Shown one piece after another: positions 18,070 to 26,801 of a stretch of 64,000 nucleotides of DNA. The first letter of the stretch is position 1. Every line of letters begins with the position of its first letter. The stretch comes from Kordiimonadaceae bacterium (GTDB taxonomy: Bacteria; Pseudomonadota; Alphaproteobacteria; Sphingomonadales; Emcibacteraceae). Both the position numbers and the translations under genes were made by a program. The stretch lies in NCBI GenBank assembly GCA_024236295.1, contig JACKKT010000004.1, forward strand, positions 1 through 64,000. The letters are read 5' to 3'. The notes under the pieces were generated by a model, which made no database searches, was not told the DNA's origin, and saw only the letters and a program-made list of their open reading frames with translations.

Positions 18070-18817
18070 AAAGCGCGCAGATCAATTGCTAGTGGACCGC
18101 GGACTTGCTGAAAGCCGCGCAAGGGCCCAAGCTTATATCATGGCGGGAAATGTTTATGCCGATGAGCAGAAAATATCCAAACCTGGCCAACAGTTAAGCG
18201 AAGAAATTTCATTGGAAGTGCGCGGCAAGGAGCATCCCTGGGTCAGTCGCGGCGGACTTAAACTGGTTAAAGGGTTGGAAGAGTTTAACATTGACGTGAC
18301 GGGAATGACGGTTCTGGATGTTGGGGCATCCACTGGCGGTTTTACTGATGTCTGCCTGACAAACGGTGCCGCTAAGGTTTATGCAGTTGATGTTGGGCAT
18401 GGTCAGCTTGCCTGGAAAATCAGAAATGACAATAAGGTTGTCGTTTTGGAGAAAACCAATGCCCGTTATCTTACCGAAAATGAAATTCCGGATAAGATCA
18501 ATTTAATTGTCTGCGACGCAAGTTTCATTGGTCTTCAAACTGTTTTACCGGCACCTATGAAGCTGGCGGCGGATGGTTGTATTTTAATCGCTCTGATCAA
18601 ACCGCAGTTTGAAGTAGGCAAAGGAAATGTTGGTAAGGGTGGTGTCGTGCGTGAGCCGGAGCTTCATCAGGAAGTCTGCGAAAAAATCAAAAGCTGGATT
18701 GAAGATGAAATGGACGGTTGGAGTGTTATCGGCCTGACACAAAGCCCAATTAAAGGACCGGAAGGCAATATAGAATTTCTGATCGGGGCGCGATATGACG
18801 CAAAAAATAATCATTGA
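18062..18817 (+). CDS. tlyA: TlyA family rRNA 2'-O-methyltransferase
   Basis: A 251-residue protein with an N-terminal S4 RNA-binding domain (residues about 1-60: KKRADQLLVDRGLAESRARAQAYIMAG) and an FtsJ-like Rossmann methyltransferase (SRGGLKLVKGLEEF, VLDVGASTGGFTDVCLTNGA, VDVGHGQLAWK, LIKPQFEVG). TlyA in mycobacteria methylates 16S and 23S rRNA and is often named hemolysin; the methyltransferase role is the supported one. It overlaps dxs by 8 bases and the next gene by 23, so the three are read from one message. Confidence 0.93.
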   Translation: MAKKRADQLLVDRGLAESRARAQAYIMAGNVYADEQKISKPGQQLSEEISLEVRGKEHPWVSRGGLKLVKGLEEFNIDVTGMTVLDVGASTGGFTDVCLTNGAAKVYAVDVGHGQLAWKIRNDNKVVVLEKTNARYLTENEIPDKINLIVCDASFIGLQTVLPAPMKLAADGCILIALIKPQFEVGKGNVGKGGVVREPELHQEVCEKIKSWIEDEMDGWSVIGLTQSPIKGPEGNIEFLIGARYDAKNNH

Positions 18818-20054
18818 TGAACTGGGCGGCCGCGGGGATGGTATTGCCCATATGGACGGAAAAACCGTTTATGTGCCTTATACAGTGCCAGGAGATTTCA
18901 TAGATGCCAAACTGAACGGTTCCAAAGGGCGCCTTCGTCATATTCATAAAAAGTCACCCTACAGGGCTGAGCCAATTTGTCAGCATTTTGGGGACTGTGG
19001 CGGCTGCATGCTTCAGCATGTGGAAAAAGAATATTATAGGGATTGGAAAAGAAACTTGGTAAAGACAGCCCTTGAGAATCAGGGAATAGCAGATGTGGAA
19101 ATCAGACCACTTGAAATCAGTCCGTTGGGAAGCCGGCGCAGAACCAGTTTTCAGGCAATAGGTCGTGGAGGTGGCGAAATTATCCTGGGTTATGCCGAAA
19201 AAGGCAGTCATAATCTGGTTGATATAAATATGTGTCCAATTCTGGTTCCTGCAATTACCTCGTTTATTGAACCGCTCAAAAAATATTTAAGAAATAATCT
19301 TGGCCATAAACAGAAAATGACCATCCAGGTTACCAATGCCGAAAATGGTCTGGATGTGGTGTTTAAGGGAAATGGGGAAATTGACCTTAATATGAGAATG
19401 GATCTTGCGGCTTTTGCAGATGAAAATGATCTGGCAAGGATCAGCTGGTTTGATACAAGCCTAAAGAAACCATATTTTGAAATATTGGCAGAACGCAGAA
19501 AGCCTTATGTAACTTTTGAAGGGAACAAGGTTTTCTTTCCTGAAGGAGCTTTTCTGCAGGCAACGGAGCATGGTCAGAATGTTCTAATTTCTGCGATGCT
19601 TGACGGGATAAAGGGGGCTACCCGTGTTGTTGATTTATTTTCCGGCTGTGGCACATTTTCGATTGCTGCAGCCAATCTTGCAAATGTACATGCGGTTGAA
19701 AATAATGAAGAGATGCTGGATGCATTAAAAAACAGTGCCAATATGGCTACGGGTATAAAACAGGTGACGACAGAGCTTCGAGATCTGTTTCTTCGGCCAT
19801 TACTCCCTCATGAACTGGACAATTTTGAAGTAGCAATTATTGACCCGCCAAGGGCCGGAGCCAGACATCAAATGGTGGAAATTATTAATTCCAGACTTAA
19901 AAAGCTGGTAATGATATCGTGTAACCCTGTCACGTTTTCACGTGATGTCCAGAACCTGATTGAAGCCGGGTTTAAAATGGGGACGGTGACTCCGGTTGAT
20001 CAGTTTCTTTATTCATCACATCTTGAAATTATAGCTACTTTTGAACGGGCATAA
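18795..20054 (+). CDS. Class I SAM-dependent RNA m5U methyltransferase (RlmD/TrmA-like)
   Basis: A 419-residue enzyme of the RumA/TrmA family. A TRAM-like RNA-binding start (IIIDELGGRGDGIAHMDGKTVYVPYTVPGD) is followed by a cysteine cluster CQHFGDCGGC plus a later Cys in MCPIL that could bind a 4Fe-4S centre. The SAM domain has VVDLFSGCGTFSIAAA and VENNEEM, then IDPPRAGA and the catalytic SCNPVTFSRD. It likely methylates C5 of a uridine in 23S rRNA or tRNA. The 23-base overlap with tlyA makes a two-methyltransferase rRNA-modification pair. Confidence 0.9.
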   Translation: MTQKIIIDELGGRGDGIAHMDGKTVYVPYTVPGDFIDAKLNGSKGRLRHIHKKSPYRAEPICQHFGDCGGCMLQHVEKEYYRDWKRNLVKTALENQGIADVEIRPLEISPLGSRRRTSFQAIGRGGGEIILGYAEKGSHNLVDINMCPILVPAITSFIEPLKKYLRNNLGHKQKMTIQVTNAENGLDVVFKGNGEIDLNMRMDLAAFADENDLARISWFDTSLKKPYFEILAERRKPYVTFEGNKVFFPEGAFLQATEHGQNVLISAMLDGIKGATRVVDLFSGCGTFSIAAANLANVHAVENNEEMLDALKNSANMATGIKQVTTELRDLFLRPLLPHELDNFEVAIIDPPRAGARHQMVEIINSRLKKLVMISCNPVTFSRDVQNLIEAGFKMGTVTPVDQFLYSSHLEIIATFERA

Positions 20055-20212
20055 TTTTACCACATTTTTTTCCTATTATATGAACTGGTTGTTGAATTGG
20101 AAGCGGTAAGAATTGCCGGAATTTATGGTTAATAAAATATTAAAACATCTTTTTTAACAATATGTTAGTAAATAGGTTAGGAATTTAAACAAATTTTCAA
20201 AAGTTGAGGGGA

Positions 20213-20228
20213 TGGCACAGTCCTTGCA
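20213..20228 (+). promoter_or_regulatory. Sigma-54 (RpoN) type -24/-12 promoter
   Basis: TGGCAC-AGTCC-TTGCA matches the RpoN consensus TGGCAC-N5-TTGCW at every position. It lies 43 bases before the ATG of the 155-residue gene at 20272, in the correct orientation, after about 160 bases of non-coding DNA that could hold enhancer sites. Regulation by a sigma-54 activator such as a FlbD/NtrC-type protein is inferred. Confidence 0.82.
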
Positions 20229-20271
20229 ATAAAAAGCGAAAAGCCGCTGATATTTTGCAAGGAGTAATATA

Positions 20272-20739
20272 ATGGATAGCGTAAGAGCCTATAACATGAA
20301 TTTAAAAGAACTGATCCAACCTGAACCAAAGCAGAATTTAATCAGCGATCATGCCGTCATCAATGGTAAATCACAAAAAAGTCTGAAGGCAAATAATGAT
20401 GTTAACCCGGTTAATAGACCGGCCAACGATTCATCAGTACAAATCGACATTTCGCCAATCTGGCGTAAAGTAGCGACAAATATTGATCTTAAAAATGCGA
20501 CTTCATCAGAAGTTGCAAAACTAAGTGCCGATCTTTTTAATGCAGGCGCAATCAGCTTTGAAGACCATATTAATTTAAGCTTTCAGAAAGATCCGGGCAA
20601 CGATGAAAAATTTGATGTTATTGCCTATTGGCAACAGCAACAGGAAGAAGCAATTCATCATGGCGCCGTTCATGAAGAGCTGAATGATATCATAAGGATA
20701 CAATCGCTTTTAGGATATGTGGACAGTTTAAAAAAATAA
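20272..20739 (+). CDS. Hypothetical protein under a sigma-54 promoter
   Basis: A 155-residue, soluble, unrecognised protein with no signal peptide or transmembrane segment. The first 70 residues look disordered (Asn/Lys-rich, VNPVNRPANDSS), and the C-terminal part is structured: PIWRKVATNIDLKNATSSEVAKLSADLFNAGAISFEDHINLSFQ, then a Gln/Glu-rich helix (YWQQQQEEA) and a closing helix. AAGGAG lies about eight bases before the ATG. It stands alone between the rRNA methyltransferase and a convergent gene. The RpoN promoter suggests a role in motility, surface attachment or nitrogen response; this is inference only. Confidence 0.75.
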   Translation: MDSVRAYNMNLKELIQPEPKQNLISDHAVINGKSQKSLKANNDVNPVNRPANDSSVQIDISPIWRKVATNIDLKNATSSEVAKLSADLFNAGAISFEDHINLSFQKDPGNDEKFDVIAYWQQQQEEAIHHGAVHEELNDIIRIQSLLGYVDSLKK

Positions 20740-20755
20740 TCCTGTCCAGATTATT
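20729..20755 (-). terminator. Hairpin with T-run, probable terminator of the YiiX-like gene
   Basis: On the minus strand AATAATC-(7 bases)-GATTATT is followed by a run of T (the A-run at 20730-20736 on the plus strand). The stem is AT-rich and includes the stop codon region of the converging plus-strand gene. Orientation favours termination of the minus-strand gene. Confidence 0.45.
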
Positions 20756-20765
20756 TTAAAATAAA

Positions 20766-21548
20766 TTAGCCATTAAAAGGCATATCCACATCTTCTGACC
20801 AGGTGATTTCCTTATAATCAAATCCACTTTCAATAGTGGGTTTGACCACCTTAAAATAGGGAGAGACATCAAAATCACGAGGAGTAAACAGGCTATAGTG
20901 GCGGATGTGGTATATTTCCTTTTCCTGAAAACTGGCATCGCCAGACATAATTTTTTTTACCTCTATCCGCGGCAGGATAGGATATTTTACCGACTGAAAT
21001 GCCTGGGCGATCAGGGTTGAGCATATTGCTCTTGTCGGGTCCCCACTTCCCAGCGCCAGCATTCGCCGCCTGAAGAAAAGTGGCACCGGTGGGTAGGGAA
21101 AAAGATAACGCATAAGGTCTATAATATTTTTCATGTCATATTGTAGGCCAATTCGGGATACCACATAATCAATGACATTTTTTCTCTCATTTATATTAAG
21201 GCCGCTTGGCCGGCAAATTCGGGAATTGAAATGGTTATATTTGCTTAATGGAACTGCGTTAACACCGCCCTTGGCATCTGCTTCTATCAGGCAAAGTCTT
21301 TCGCCATTTTCATTTGTACCAATAGCGTCACCAACATAAAAACAGGCATGAGACCAGGTTGACTGGGTAAGATATTTGATGATTGAGCTGATATACTGAT
21401 TGCCTTCTATAAGCAGGACATCACCGGGTTCAAGATGAACAGCAAGTTCTTTTTCAGTGATCAGTGTAAACGGTCTATAACGCCAGACAGGACGCTCCAG
21501 ATATCGAATAATACTTTCAGAAATTTTTGTTTTTAACCAATTAAACAT
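20766..21548 (-). CDS. YiiX/YebB-like permuted papain-fold hydrolase
   Basis: A 260-residue protein with the circularly permuted NlpC/P60-like layout: the catalytic His comes first (STWSHACFYVGD, His67), then an acidic partner (LIEAD, Glu89), and the nucleophile Cys later (AICSTLIAQAFQ, Cys176). The opening EPGDVLLIEG is typical of the YiiX group. Members are thought to be amidases, peptidases or lipid-acting thiol enzymes. No signal peptide is apparent. It is divergent from the S58 peptidase across a 267-base gap. Confidence 0.78.
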   Translation of the reverse strand: MFNWLKTKISESIIRYLERPVWRYRPFTLITEKELAVHLEPGDVLLIEGNQYISSIIKYLTQSTWSHACFYVGDAIGTNENGERLCLIEADAKGGVNAVPLSKYNHFNSRICRPSGLNINERKNVIDYVVSRIGLQYDMKNIIDLMRYLFPYPPVPLFFRRRMLALGSGDPTRAICSTLIAQAFQSVKYPILPRIEVKKIMSGDASFQEKEIYHIRHYSLFTPRDFDVSPYFKVVKPTIESGFDYKEITWSEDVDMPFNG

Positions 21549-21587
21549 AGTCGTCTGCCTGTTTTTGTCATCAACGCTTTAAATCTT

Positions 21588-21616
21588 TATATAGATATGT
21601 GTGACGAGTCTATATA
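21588..21616. promoter_or_regulatory. Inverted repeat in the divergent yiiX-like/S58 peptidase gap
   Basis: TATATAGA at 21588-21595 and TCTATATA at 21609-21616 form perfect eight-base arms around 13 bases. The site is 40 bases before the start of the minus-strand gene and could be an operator for it. AT-rich composition makes chance occurrence possible. Confidence 0.3.
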
Positions 21617-21734
21617 TACAGCTTTTGTTACATTAATCTGTCGTTTAAAATATGGTCTTTATCAAGAATAAAGTCGGTAATTTTAAAACGTTACTTGCGG
21701 GCAATTCTATAAACAGCTTACTATTGTTTAAACG

Positions 21735-21754
21735 GGAAATAAAATTTCCTTTTT
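21735..21754 (+). terminator. Orphan hairpin with T5 tail upstream of the S58 peptidase
   Basis: GGAAAT-AAA-ATTTCC followed by TTTTT has the form of a small rho-independent terminator on the plus strand, but no gene ends there. It might end a short leader or small RNA begun in the 21.65 kb region (a weak TTGTTA is at 21625), 60 bases before the peptidase start. Confidence 0.35.
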
Positions 21755-21815
21755 AAATAATAAAAAAGAACTTAAATTTACACCTAAAATCCATATATTT
21801 CTGGAGTGAATTATT

Positions 21816-22973
21816 ATGAAGATTTTTGCCATTTTTTCTTTTGTCTATTTGATCATTTTCCCAGCTATTGCTGATGATGTATTAATTCGTGCCCGTGATT
21901 TGGGGATCCCTTTTGAAGGCATGCCAGGTAACATGAATGCAATTACCGATGTAAAAGGGGTAACGGTCGGACAGGAGACAATTATCCGCGATTTGGAAGG
22001 CGGCAAGGCCGTCAGAACCGGTGTGACGGCAATATTGCCGCGTGGGCGGAAAAGTAATGAACTGCCTGCCTTCGGTGCTTTCTTTGCCTTAAATGGAAAT
22101 GGGGAAATGACAGGAACCACATGGCTTGAGGAATCCGGCATGCTGGAGGGGCCGATACTCCTGACCAACACACACAGCGTTGGTATTGTGCATGATGCGG
22201 CCATTAAATGGCGGGTAAATGCCGGTGATGCTGATTCCAGCGGTTATTGGTGGTCATTACCAGTTGTTGCTGAAACGTGGGATGGATATCTGAATGATAT
22301 AAATGGCTTTCATGTAAAAGAAGAGCATGTAATGTCCGCTCTTGACCATGCAAAATCTGGCCCTGTAGATGAAGGAAATGTAGGGGGCGGCACCGGCATG
22401 ATTTGCCATGAATTTAAAGGTGGCATTGGTACATCCTCGAGAATTGTTGAGATAGCGGATGGTTCCTTTACCATTGGTGTTCTGGTTCAGGCAAATTATG
22501 GTACCCGTGAAACTCTACGCATTGCAGGTGTTCCTGTTGGTAAGGAAATCAGGGAAGATATGGCTTATAGTGCTATTGAAGCACCAAGGGGGGATACGGG
22601 GTCAATCATTATTGTTGTTGCCACGGATGCGCCATTGCTGCCGCATCAAATGAAACGTCTGGCAAAAAGAGCCGCACTGGGATTGGCGCGAAACGGCAGC
22701 TATGCGGGTAACGGATCAGGGGATATATTTATCGCTTTTTCAACAGCAAATGAAAATGCAAGCCAAAGCGGTCCGGCGACAATGGTCAAAATGATATCCA
22801 ATGATGAAATTAATCCACTATTTCTGGCAACGGTACAGGCGTCAGAGGAAGCAATCATCAATGCACTTGTCGCGGCGAAGGATATGAAAGGGCAGAATGG
22901 TCATGTGGTGAAAGCCATTTCCCATAAAGAGCTTCAAAATGTTATGGCGCGTTACAACAGGCTGAATAAATAA
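21816..22973 (+). CDS. P1 family (S58, DmpA-like) aminopeptidase, exported
   Basis: A 385-residue protein with a clear Sec signal (MKIFAIFSFVYLIIFPAIADD). The mature part follows DmpA/BapA N-terminal-nucleophile peptidases: RARDLGIPFEGMPGNMNAITDVKGVTVG, TGVTAILPRG, NEGxVGGGTGMICHEFKGGIG, and the autoprocessing site GDTG/SIIIVVATDAPL with nucleophile Ser263. The chain self-cleaves before Ser263 into alpha and beta subunits; the enzymes release N-terminal L- or D-residues or beta-amino acids. Preceded by CTGGAG at a good distance from the ATG. It probably acts on small peptides in the periplasm. Confidence 0.9.
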   Translation: MKIFAIFSFVYLIIFPAIADDVLIRARDLGIPFEGMPGNMNAITDVKGVTVGQETIIRDLEGGKAVRTGVTAILPRGRKSNELPAFGAFFALNGNGEMTGTTWLEESGMLEGPILLTNTHSVGIVHDAAIKWRVNAGDADSSGYWWSLPVVAETWDGYLNDINGFHVKEEHVMSALDHAKSGPVDEGNVGGGTGMICHEFKGGIGTSSRIVEIADGSFTIGVLVQANYGTRETLRIAGVPVGKEIREDMAYSAIEAPRGDTGSIIIVVATDAPLLPHQMKRLAKRAALGLARNGSYAGNGSGDIFIAFSTANENASQSGPATMVKMISNDEINPLFLATVQASEEAIINALVAAKDMKGQNGHVVKAISHKELQNVMARYNRLNK

Positions 22974-22980
22974 AATTAAA

Positions 22981-24051
22981 TTAACCACATTGGGCCTTAT
23001 GGCGCAAAATATGATCGGCAAGTACGCATGCCATCATTGCTTCGCCTATCGGAACAGCTCGAATACCGACGCATGGGTCATGACGGCCCTTGGTCAAAAT
23101 TTCTGTTTCGTTGCCATCAGCATCAATGGTTTCACGAGGGTTCAGTATGGATGATGTTGGCTTGACAGCAAAACGCACAACCACATCCTGACCTGATGAA
23201 ATGCCACCCAGAATACCGCCAGCATTGTTGCTTTTAAAATGGGGTTTTCCGTCTTTTATTCTGATTTCATCGGCATTTTCCTCACCCGTCAGGGCAGCGC
23301 TGGAAAAACCGGCCCCAATTTCAACGCCTTTTACAGCATTAATGCTCATCATTGCTGCGGCCAGATCAGCATCAAGTTTTCCATAGATGGGTTCGCCCAG
23401 TCCGGCTGGTACACCGCTTGCGCGGACTTCGATTACGGCACCAATTGAGCTTCCGGATTTTCGGATTTGATCCAGATATTTTTCCCAGACGTTAACCATT
23501 TCAGCATCAGGACACCAGAACGGATTTTTGGAAATCTGGCTATTGTCCCATCTGGAAGGGTCAATTTTTTTATCGCCAATTTGTATCAGGGCGCCAGTTA
23601 TTTTTATTTTGTCTCCAAGAATTTTACGCGCAATGCCGCCAGCAGCGACGCGCATGGCTGTTTCACGGGCTGATGAGCGGCCACCTCCACGATAATCACG
23701 GATGCCATATTTTTCCATATAGGTGAAATCAGCATGACCTGGACGGAACTTATCCTTTATATCGCCGTAATCCTTTGAGCGCTGGTCTTTATTTTCAATG
23801 ATCAGACTGATCGGTGTACCGGTGGTCAGGCCTTCAAAAACACCGGACATAATCTTAACCAAGTCTGGTTCCTGTCGTTGCGTGGTGAAGCGGTTTTGTC
23901 CAGGCTTTCGTTGGTCTAGGTATATCTGCAGATCTTCTTCAGATAGGCTAAGGCGCGGTGGAACGCCATCAACGACGCAACCGATTGATGGGCCATGACT
24001 CTCGCCCCAGGTTGTTACCCGGAACAATTTACCGTAGCTATTGTCTGACAT
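22981..24051 (-). CDS. aroC: Chorismate synthase
   Basis: A 356-residue enzyme converting 5-enolpyruvylshikimate 3-phosphate to chorismate with reduced FMN. All three family signatures are present: GESHGPSIGCVVDGVPP, GGGRSSARETAMRVAAGGIARK and the C-terminal GRHDPCVGIRAVPIGEAM. Length is normal. It follows fabI with a two-base gap, as part of a minus-strand aroC/fabI/yihY/dnaJ group. Confidence 0.97.
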   Translation of the reverse strand: MSDNSYGKLFRVTTWGESHGPSIGCVVDGVPPRLSLSEEDLQIYLDQRKPGQNRFTTQRQEPDLVKIMSGVFEGLTTGTPISLIIENKDQRSKDYGDIKDKFRPGHADFTYMEKYGIRDYRGGGRSSARETAMRVAAGGIARKILGDKIKITGALIQIGDKKIDPSRWDNSQISKNPFWCPDAEMVNVWEKYLDQIRKSGSSIGAVIEVRASGVPAGLGEPIYGKLDADLAAAMMSINAVKGVEIGAGFSSAALTGEENADEIRIKDGKPHFKSNNAGGILGGISSGQDVVVRFAVKPTSSILNPRETIDADGNETEILTKGRHDPCVGIRAVPIGEAMMACVLADHILRHKAQCG

Positions 24052-24053
24052 AA

Positions 24054-24875
24054 TTATTCTTCCTTATGCAGGGTAAGGTCGGGGCTGTCTTCGCGTTTCA
24101 TTCCCATGACGTGATATCCGGCGTCAACATGATGGTTTTCGCCTGTAACACCAGATGATAAATCACTGATAAAATAGACACCTGCATTTCCTACTTCTTC
24201 AATGCTGACATTGCGGCCCATGGGTGAGTTCAGTTCATTCCATTTCAGAATATAGCGAAAATCGCCAATGCCAGATGCTGCCAGTGTTTTAATTGGTCCG
24301 GCGGAAATGCTGTTTACACGGATATTTTTAGGCCCAAGATCACGAGCCAAGTATTTTACGCTCGCTTCAAGTGCCGCTTTGGCAACGCCCATGACATTAT
24401 AATGTGGGATAACTTTTTCGGCACCATAATAACTTAAAGTAATCATGCTACCCCCTTCAGTCATTAGCTTCTCTGCACGTTGTGCAAGAGCCGTAAATGA
24501 GTAGCAGGAAATATTCATGCTTCTGGCAAAATTACCTGGTGTTGTATCGACATAACGGCCGGTTAGTTCCTCTTTGTCTGAATAAGCAATAGCATGAACA
24601 AGGAAATCGAGACGTCCCCATTTTTCTTCAAGTGCAGCAAAAACAGCATCAATCGAGGCAGTATCCGTAACGTCGCAAGGCAAGATCAGGTTAGAGCCAA
24701 GGCTCTCTGCCAAAGGGCGGACTCTTTTCTCTATTTGCTCACCCTGATATGTAAATGCCAATTCAGCACCTTCCTCTGCAGCCTTTTTGGCTATACCCCA
24801 CGCAATTGAGCGGTTGTTTGCCGCTCCCATGATGATACCGCGCTTTCCTGAAAGAAGTCCTTTTTTTTCAGTCAT
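24054..24875 (-). CDS. fabI: Enoyl-[acyl-carrier-protein] reductase (NADH)
   Basis: A 273-residue divergent SDR of the FabI type: GKRGIIMGAANNRSIAWGIAK for NAD binding, SLGSNLILPCDVTD, then SYYGAEKVIPHYNVMGVAKAALE with the catalytic Tyr-x6-Lys pair, and SAGPIKTLAASGIGDF. It performs the last reduction of each fatty-acid elongation round and is the target of triclosan-type inhibitors in other bacteria. It sits two bases before aroC and is likely cotranscribed with it. Confidence 0.96.
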   Translation of the reverse strand: MTEKKGLLSGKRGIIMGAANNRSIAWGIAKKAAEEGAELAFTYQGEQIEKRVRPLAESLGSNLILPCDVTDTASIDAVFAALEEKWGRLDFLVHAIAYSDKEELTGRYVDTTPGNFARSMNISCYSFTALAQRAEKLMTEGGSMITLSYYGAEKVIPHYNVMGVAKAALEASVKYLARDLGPKNIRVNSISAGPIKTLAASGIGDFRYILKWNELNSPMGRNVSIEEVGNAGVYFISDLSSGVTGENHHVDAGYHVMGMKREDSPDLTLHKEE

Positions 24876-24969
24876 TTTTTATTCCTCTGGGTAATATGTC
24901 CCAAATGTTTTTAAATGATATAGTATCAAATAATAAATTACCCGTATCCTACACAATAGTCACTCAAAT

Positions 24970-25833
24970 TCAATCACTTGGCTGTATTTTTTCCATTTTT
25001 TCCAACCGCCGGTGATAAATTTCTGCATTAATTTCTGCGCCAATTATAAAGCCAACACTTAAAAAATAGAAAAAAATGAGGGCGATAATGGCACCAGCAA
25101 GGCTACCGTATGTGACATCATAATTACCGAAATATTTAAGATAAATTGAAAAGCTGTTGGCAATAACCATCCAGACAACGATTGCTCCGATAGCTCCTGG
25201 GGCTACAGGCCCAGGGGCCAAAAGACGTCTTGGTTTGAGAATGAAATAGGCCAGGCAAAGAGCTCCGAATATAAGACCGAAACTTGCTGAAAGGCGAATG
25301 AGGTTCCATAAAAAGCCCCAGTTCGCTTCAACTGGACTGTATTTAATAATAGCTTTCCATATTACGGGGCCAAAAACCAACGCTGTCATGCCAAGAATAA
25401 TACTTGATGCAGATAAAATTACCAGCATCAGTCCTTCAGCACGACGACGTAAGTATGGACGTCTTGAAACAGTGGAATAGGCACGTACAATTGCCAACCT
25501 AGCAGCATCAATAGCAGAAGATGACACCCAAATGGCTCCGATGATACTGAATGTCATAATTCCTTTGCTTGATGTGGAAATCATTTTTTCAATTGGTCCA
25601 CGTAGCACAGAAACGACATCGGCTGGCATATGGTCAAACATTACAGTTAGAGCATCTGTTCCTGCAGCAGATTGGCCAAAAGTTCCGGCCAGAGAGACAA
25701 GAAAAATGATGAAAGGAAATAAAGCCAACAGGCCAAGAAAGGCCAGATGGCCTGCCATGACCATTCCGTCATGTTTATTGAAATTCGTAATAGTCTTGAT
25801 AAGGAACTTTACGAAAACTGCTGGTTTTTCCAT
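24970..25833 (-). CDS. YihY/BrkB family inner-membrane protein
   Basis: A 287-residue protein with six predicted helices and the YihY pattern: HDGMVMAGHLAFLGLLALFPFIIFL near the N-terminus, SSAIDAARLAIVRAYSTVSRRPYLRRRAEGL in the middle, and FGNYDVTYGSLAGAIIALIFFYFLSVGFIIGAEINAEI at the end. The family was once called ribonuclease BN in error; its function is unresolved (envelope or transport role suspected). It begins one base after the dnaJ-like gene ends. Confidence 0.88.
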   Translation of the reverse strand: MEKPAVFVKFLIKTITNFNKHDGMVMAGHLAFLGLLALFPFIIFLVSLAGTFGQSAAGTDALTVMFDHMPADVVSVLRGPIEKMISTSSKGIMTFSIIGAIWVSSSAIDAARLAIVRAYSTVSRRPYLRRRAEGLMLVILSASSIILGMTALVFGPVIWKAIIKYSPVEANWGFLWNLIRLSASFGLIFGALCLAYFILKPRRLLAPGPVAPGAIGAIVVWMVIANSFSIYLKYFGNYDVTYGSLAGAIIALIFFYFLSVGFIIGAEINAEIYHRRLEKMEKIQPSD

Positions 25834-25834
25834 T

Positions 25835-26761
25835 TTACCCTAAATGTTCACGTATGTTATTGGAATCATCATTCTTAGCCGACCATTTTTTAACAAATTT
25901 TTCAAGCTCTGAGTCAGCTTCTACAGGTAAAGTGACCATTAATTTTACAAACTGATCACCTTTTTTCTTGGTTTTGGGATCTTCAGCCCCTCGTCCTTTT
26001 AGTCTCATCAGCTTGCCTGAACTAGAATTTTTTGGAATTGTCAGGGCAATTTTACCGGATATTGTCGGTACCGTTACTTTGCCCCCGCATACAGCTTCTT
26101 CGAGGGTAATAGGAAGATCCATATAAATATCATTTCCTTTAAGTGTATAATAAGGATGTTTGTTTATATGAACTTCAATTAGAGCATCGCCATTTGGACC
26201 GCCGCCAATGCCAGGGCCACCTTGCCCTTTAAGCCTGATTTGTTGTCCTTCCCTGACATTAACGGGAGTGTTTATGTTAAGGGTTTTACCATTCTCAAGC
26301 CTAACCTGTTTCTTGCTGCCCAAAACTGCATCGAGAAAATCAATGTTGATATTATAGGTTTTATCGTCACCGCGCGCAGAAGGTTTGGCCCTGTGCGTAC
26401 GGGTACGGCCGCCACCAAAAAGGCTTGAAAACAAGTCTTCTGCATCAAAACCAGCTCCAAAACCGCTGAAACCGGCAGCTCCGCCAAAAGGGTTGCCGCC
26501 AGCATGGGCATTCTGACGATATCCGGCAAAGCCTTTTTCGCTACCATCTGGATTAATTTCACCACGGTCATAACGGGCTCTCATCTTTTCATCGCTCAGC
26601 AAGGCATAAGCAGCAGAAACTTCTTTAAACTTCTCTGCCATTTTTTCATCGCCGGGATTTTGATCCGGATGATATTTCATCGCAAGCTTGCGATAAGTTT
26701 TTTTTAAATCTGCCGGGCTGGTATCTTTGGATACGCCAAGTACTGTATATGGATCTCTCAT
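25835..26761 (-). CDS. DnaJ/CbpA-type Hsp40 co-chaperone without zinc finger
   Basis: A 308-residue type II J protein. The J domain (residues 1-67) has MRDPYTVLGVSKDTSPADLKKTYRKLAMKYHPDQNPGDE with the HPD triad, followed by a Gly/Phe-rich linker (FGGAAGFSGFGAGF) and the two beta-domains of DnaJ-C (VREGQQIRLKGQGGPG, HPYYTLKGNDIYMDLPITLEEAVCGGKVTVPTISGK). No CxxCxGxG repeats are present, so it is CbpA-like, not the main DnaJ. It stimulates DnaK ATPase. Its location near pdxH and fabI is typical for Alphaproteobacteria. Confidence 0.92.
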   Translation of the reverse strand: MRDPYTVLGVSKDTSPADLKKTYRKLAMKYHPDQNPGDEKMAEKFKEVSAAYALLSDEKMRARYDRGEINPDGSEKGFAGYRQNAHAGGNPFGGAAGFSGFGAGFDAEDLFSSLFGGGRTRTHRAKPSARGDDKTYNINIDFLDAVLGSKKQVRLENGKTLNINTPVNVREGQQIRLKGQGGPGIGGGPNGDALIEVHINKHPYYTLKGNDIYMDLPITLEEAVCGGKVTVPTISGKIALTIPKNSSSGKLMRLKGRGAEDPKTKKKGDQFVKLMVTLPVEADSELEKFVKKWSAKNDDSNNIREHLG

Positions 26762-26801
26762 AATTCCATTCTTTAAATTAAAAAACTACCGATTAATATA
26801 A

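Noticed and set aside
18062..18817. Calling tlyA a hemolysin
   Set aside because: S4 and FtsJ-type methyltransferase domains are complete; rRNA methylation is the supported activity.
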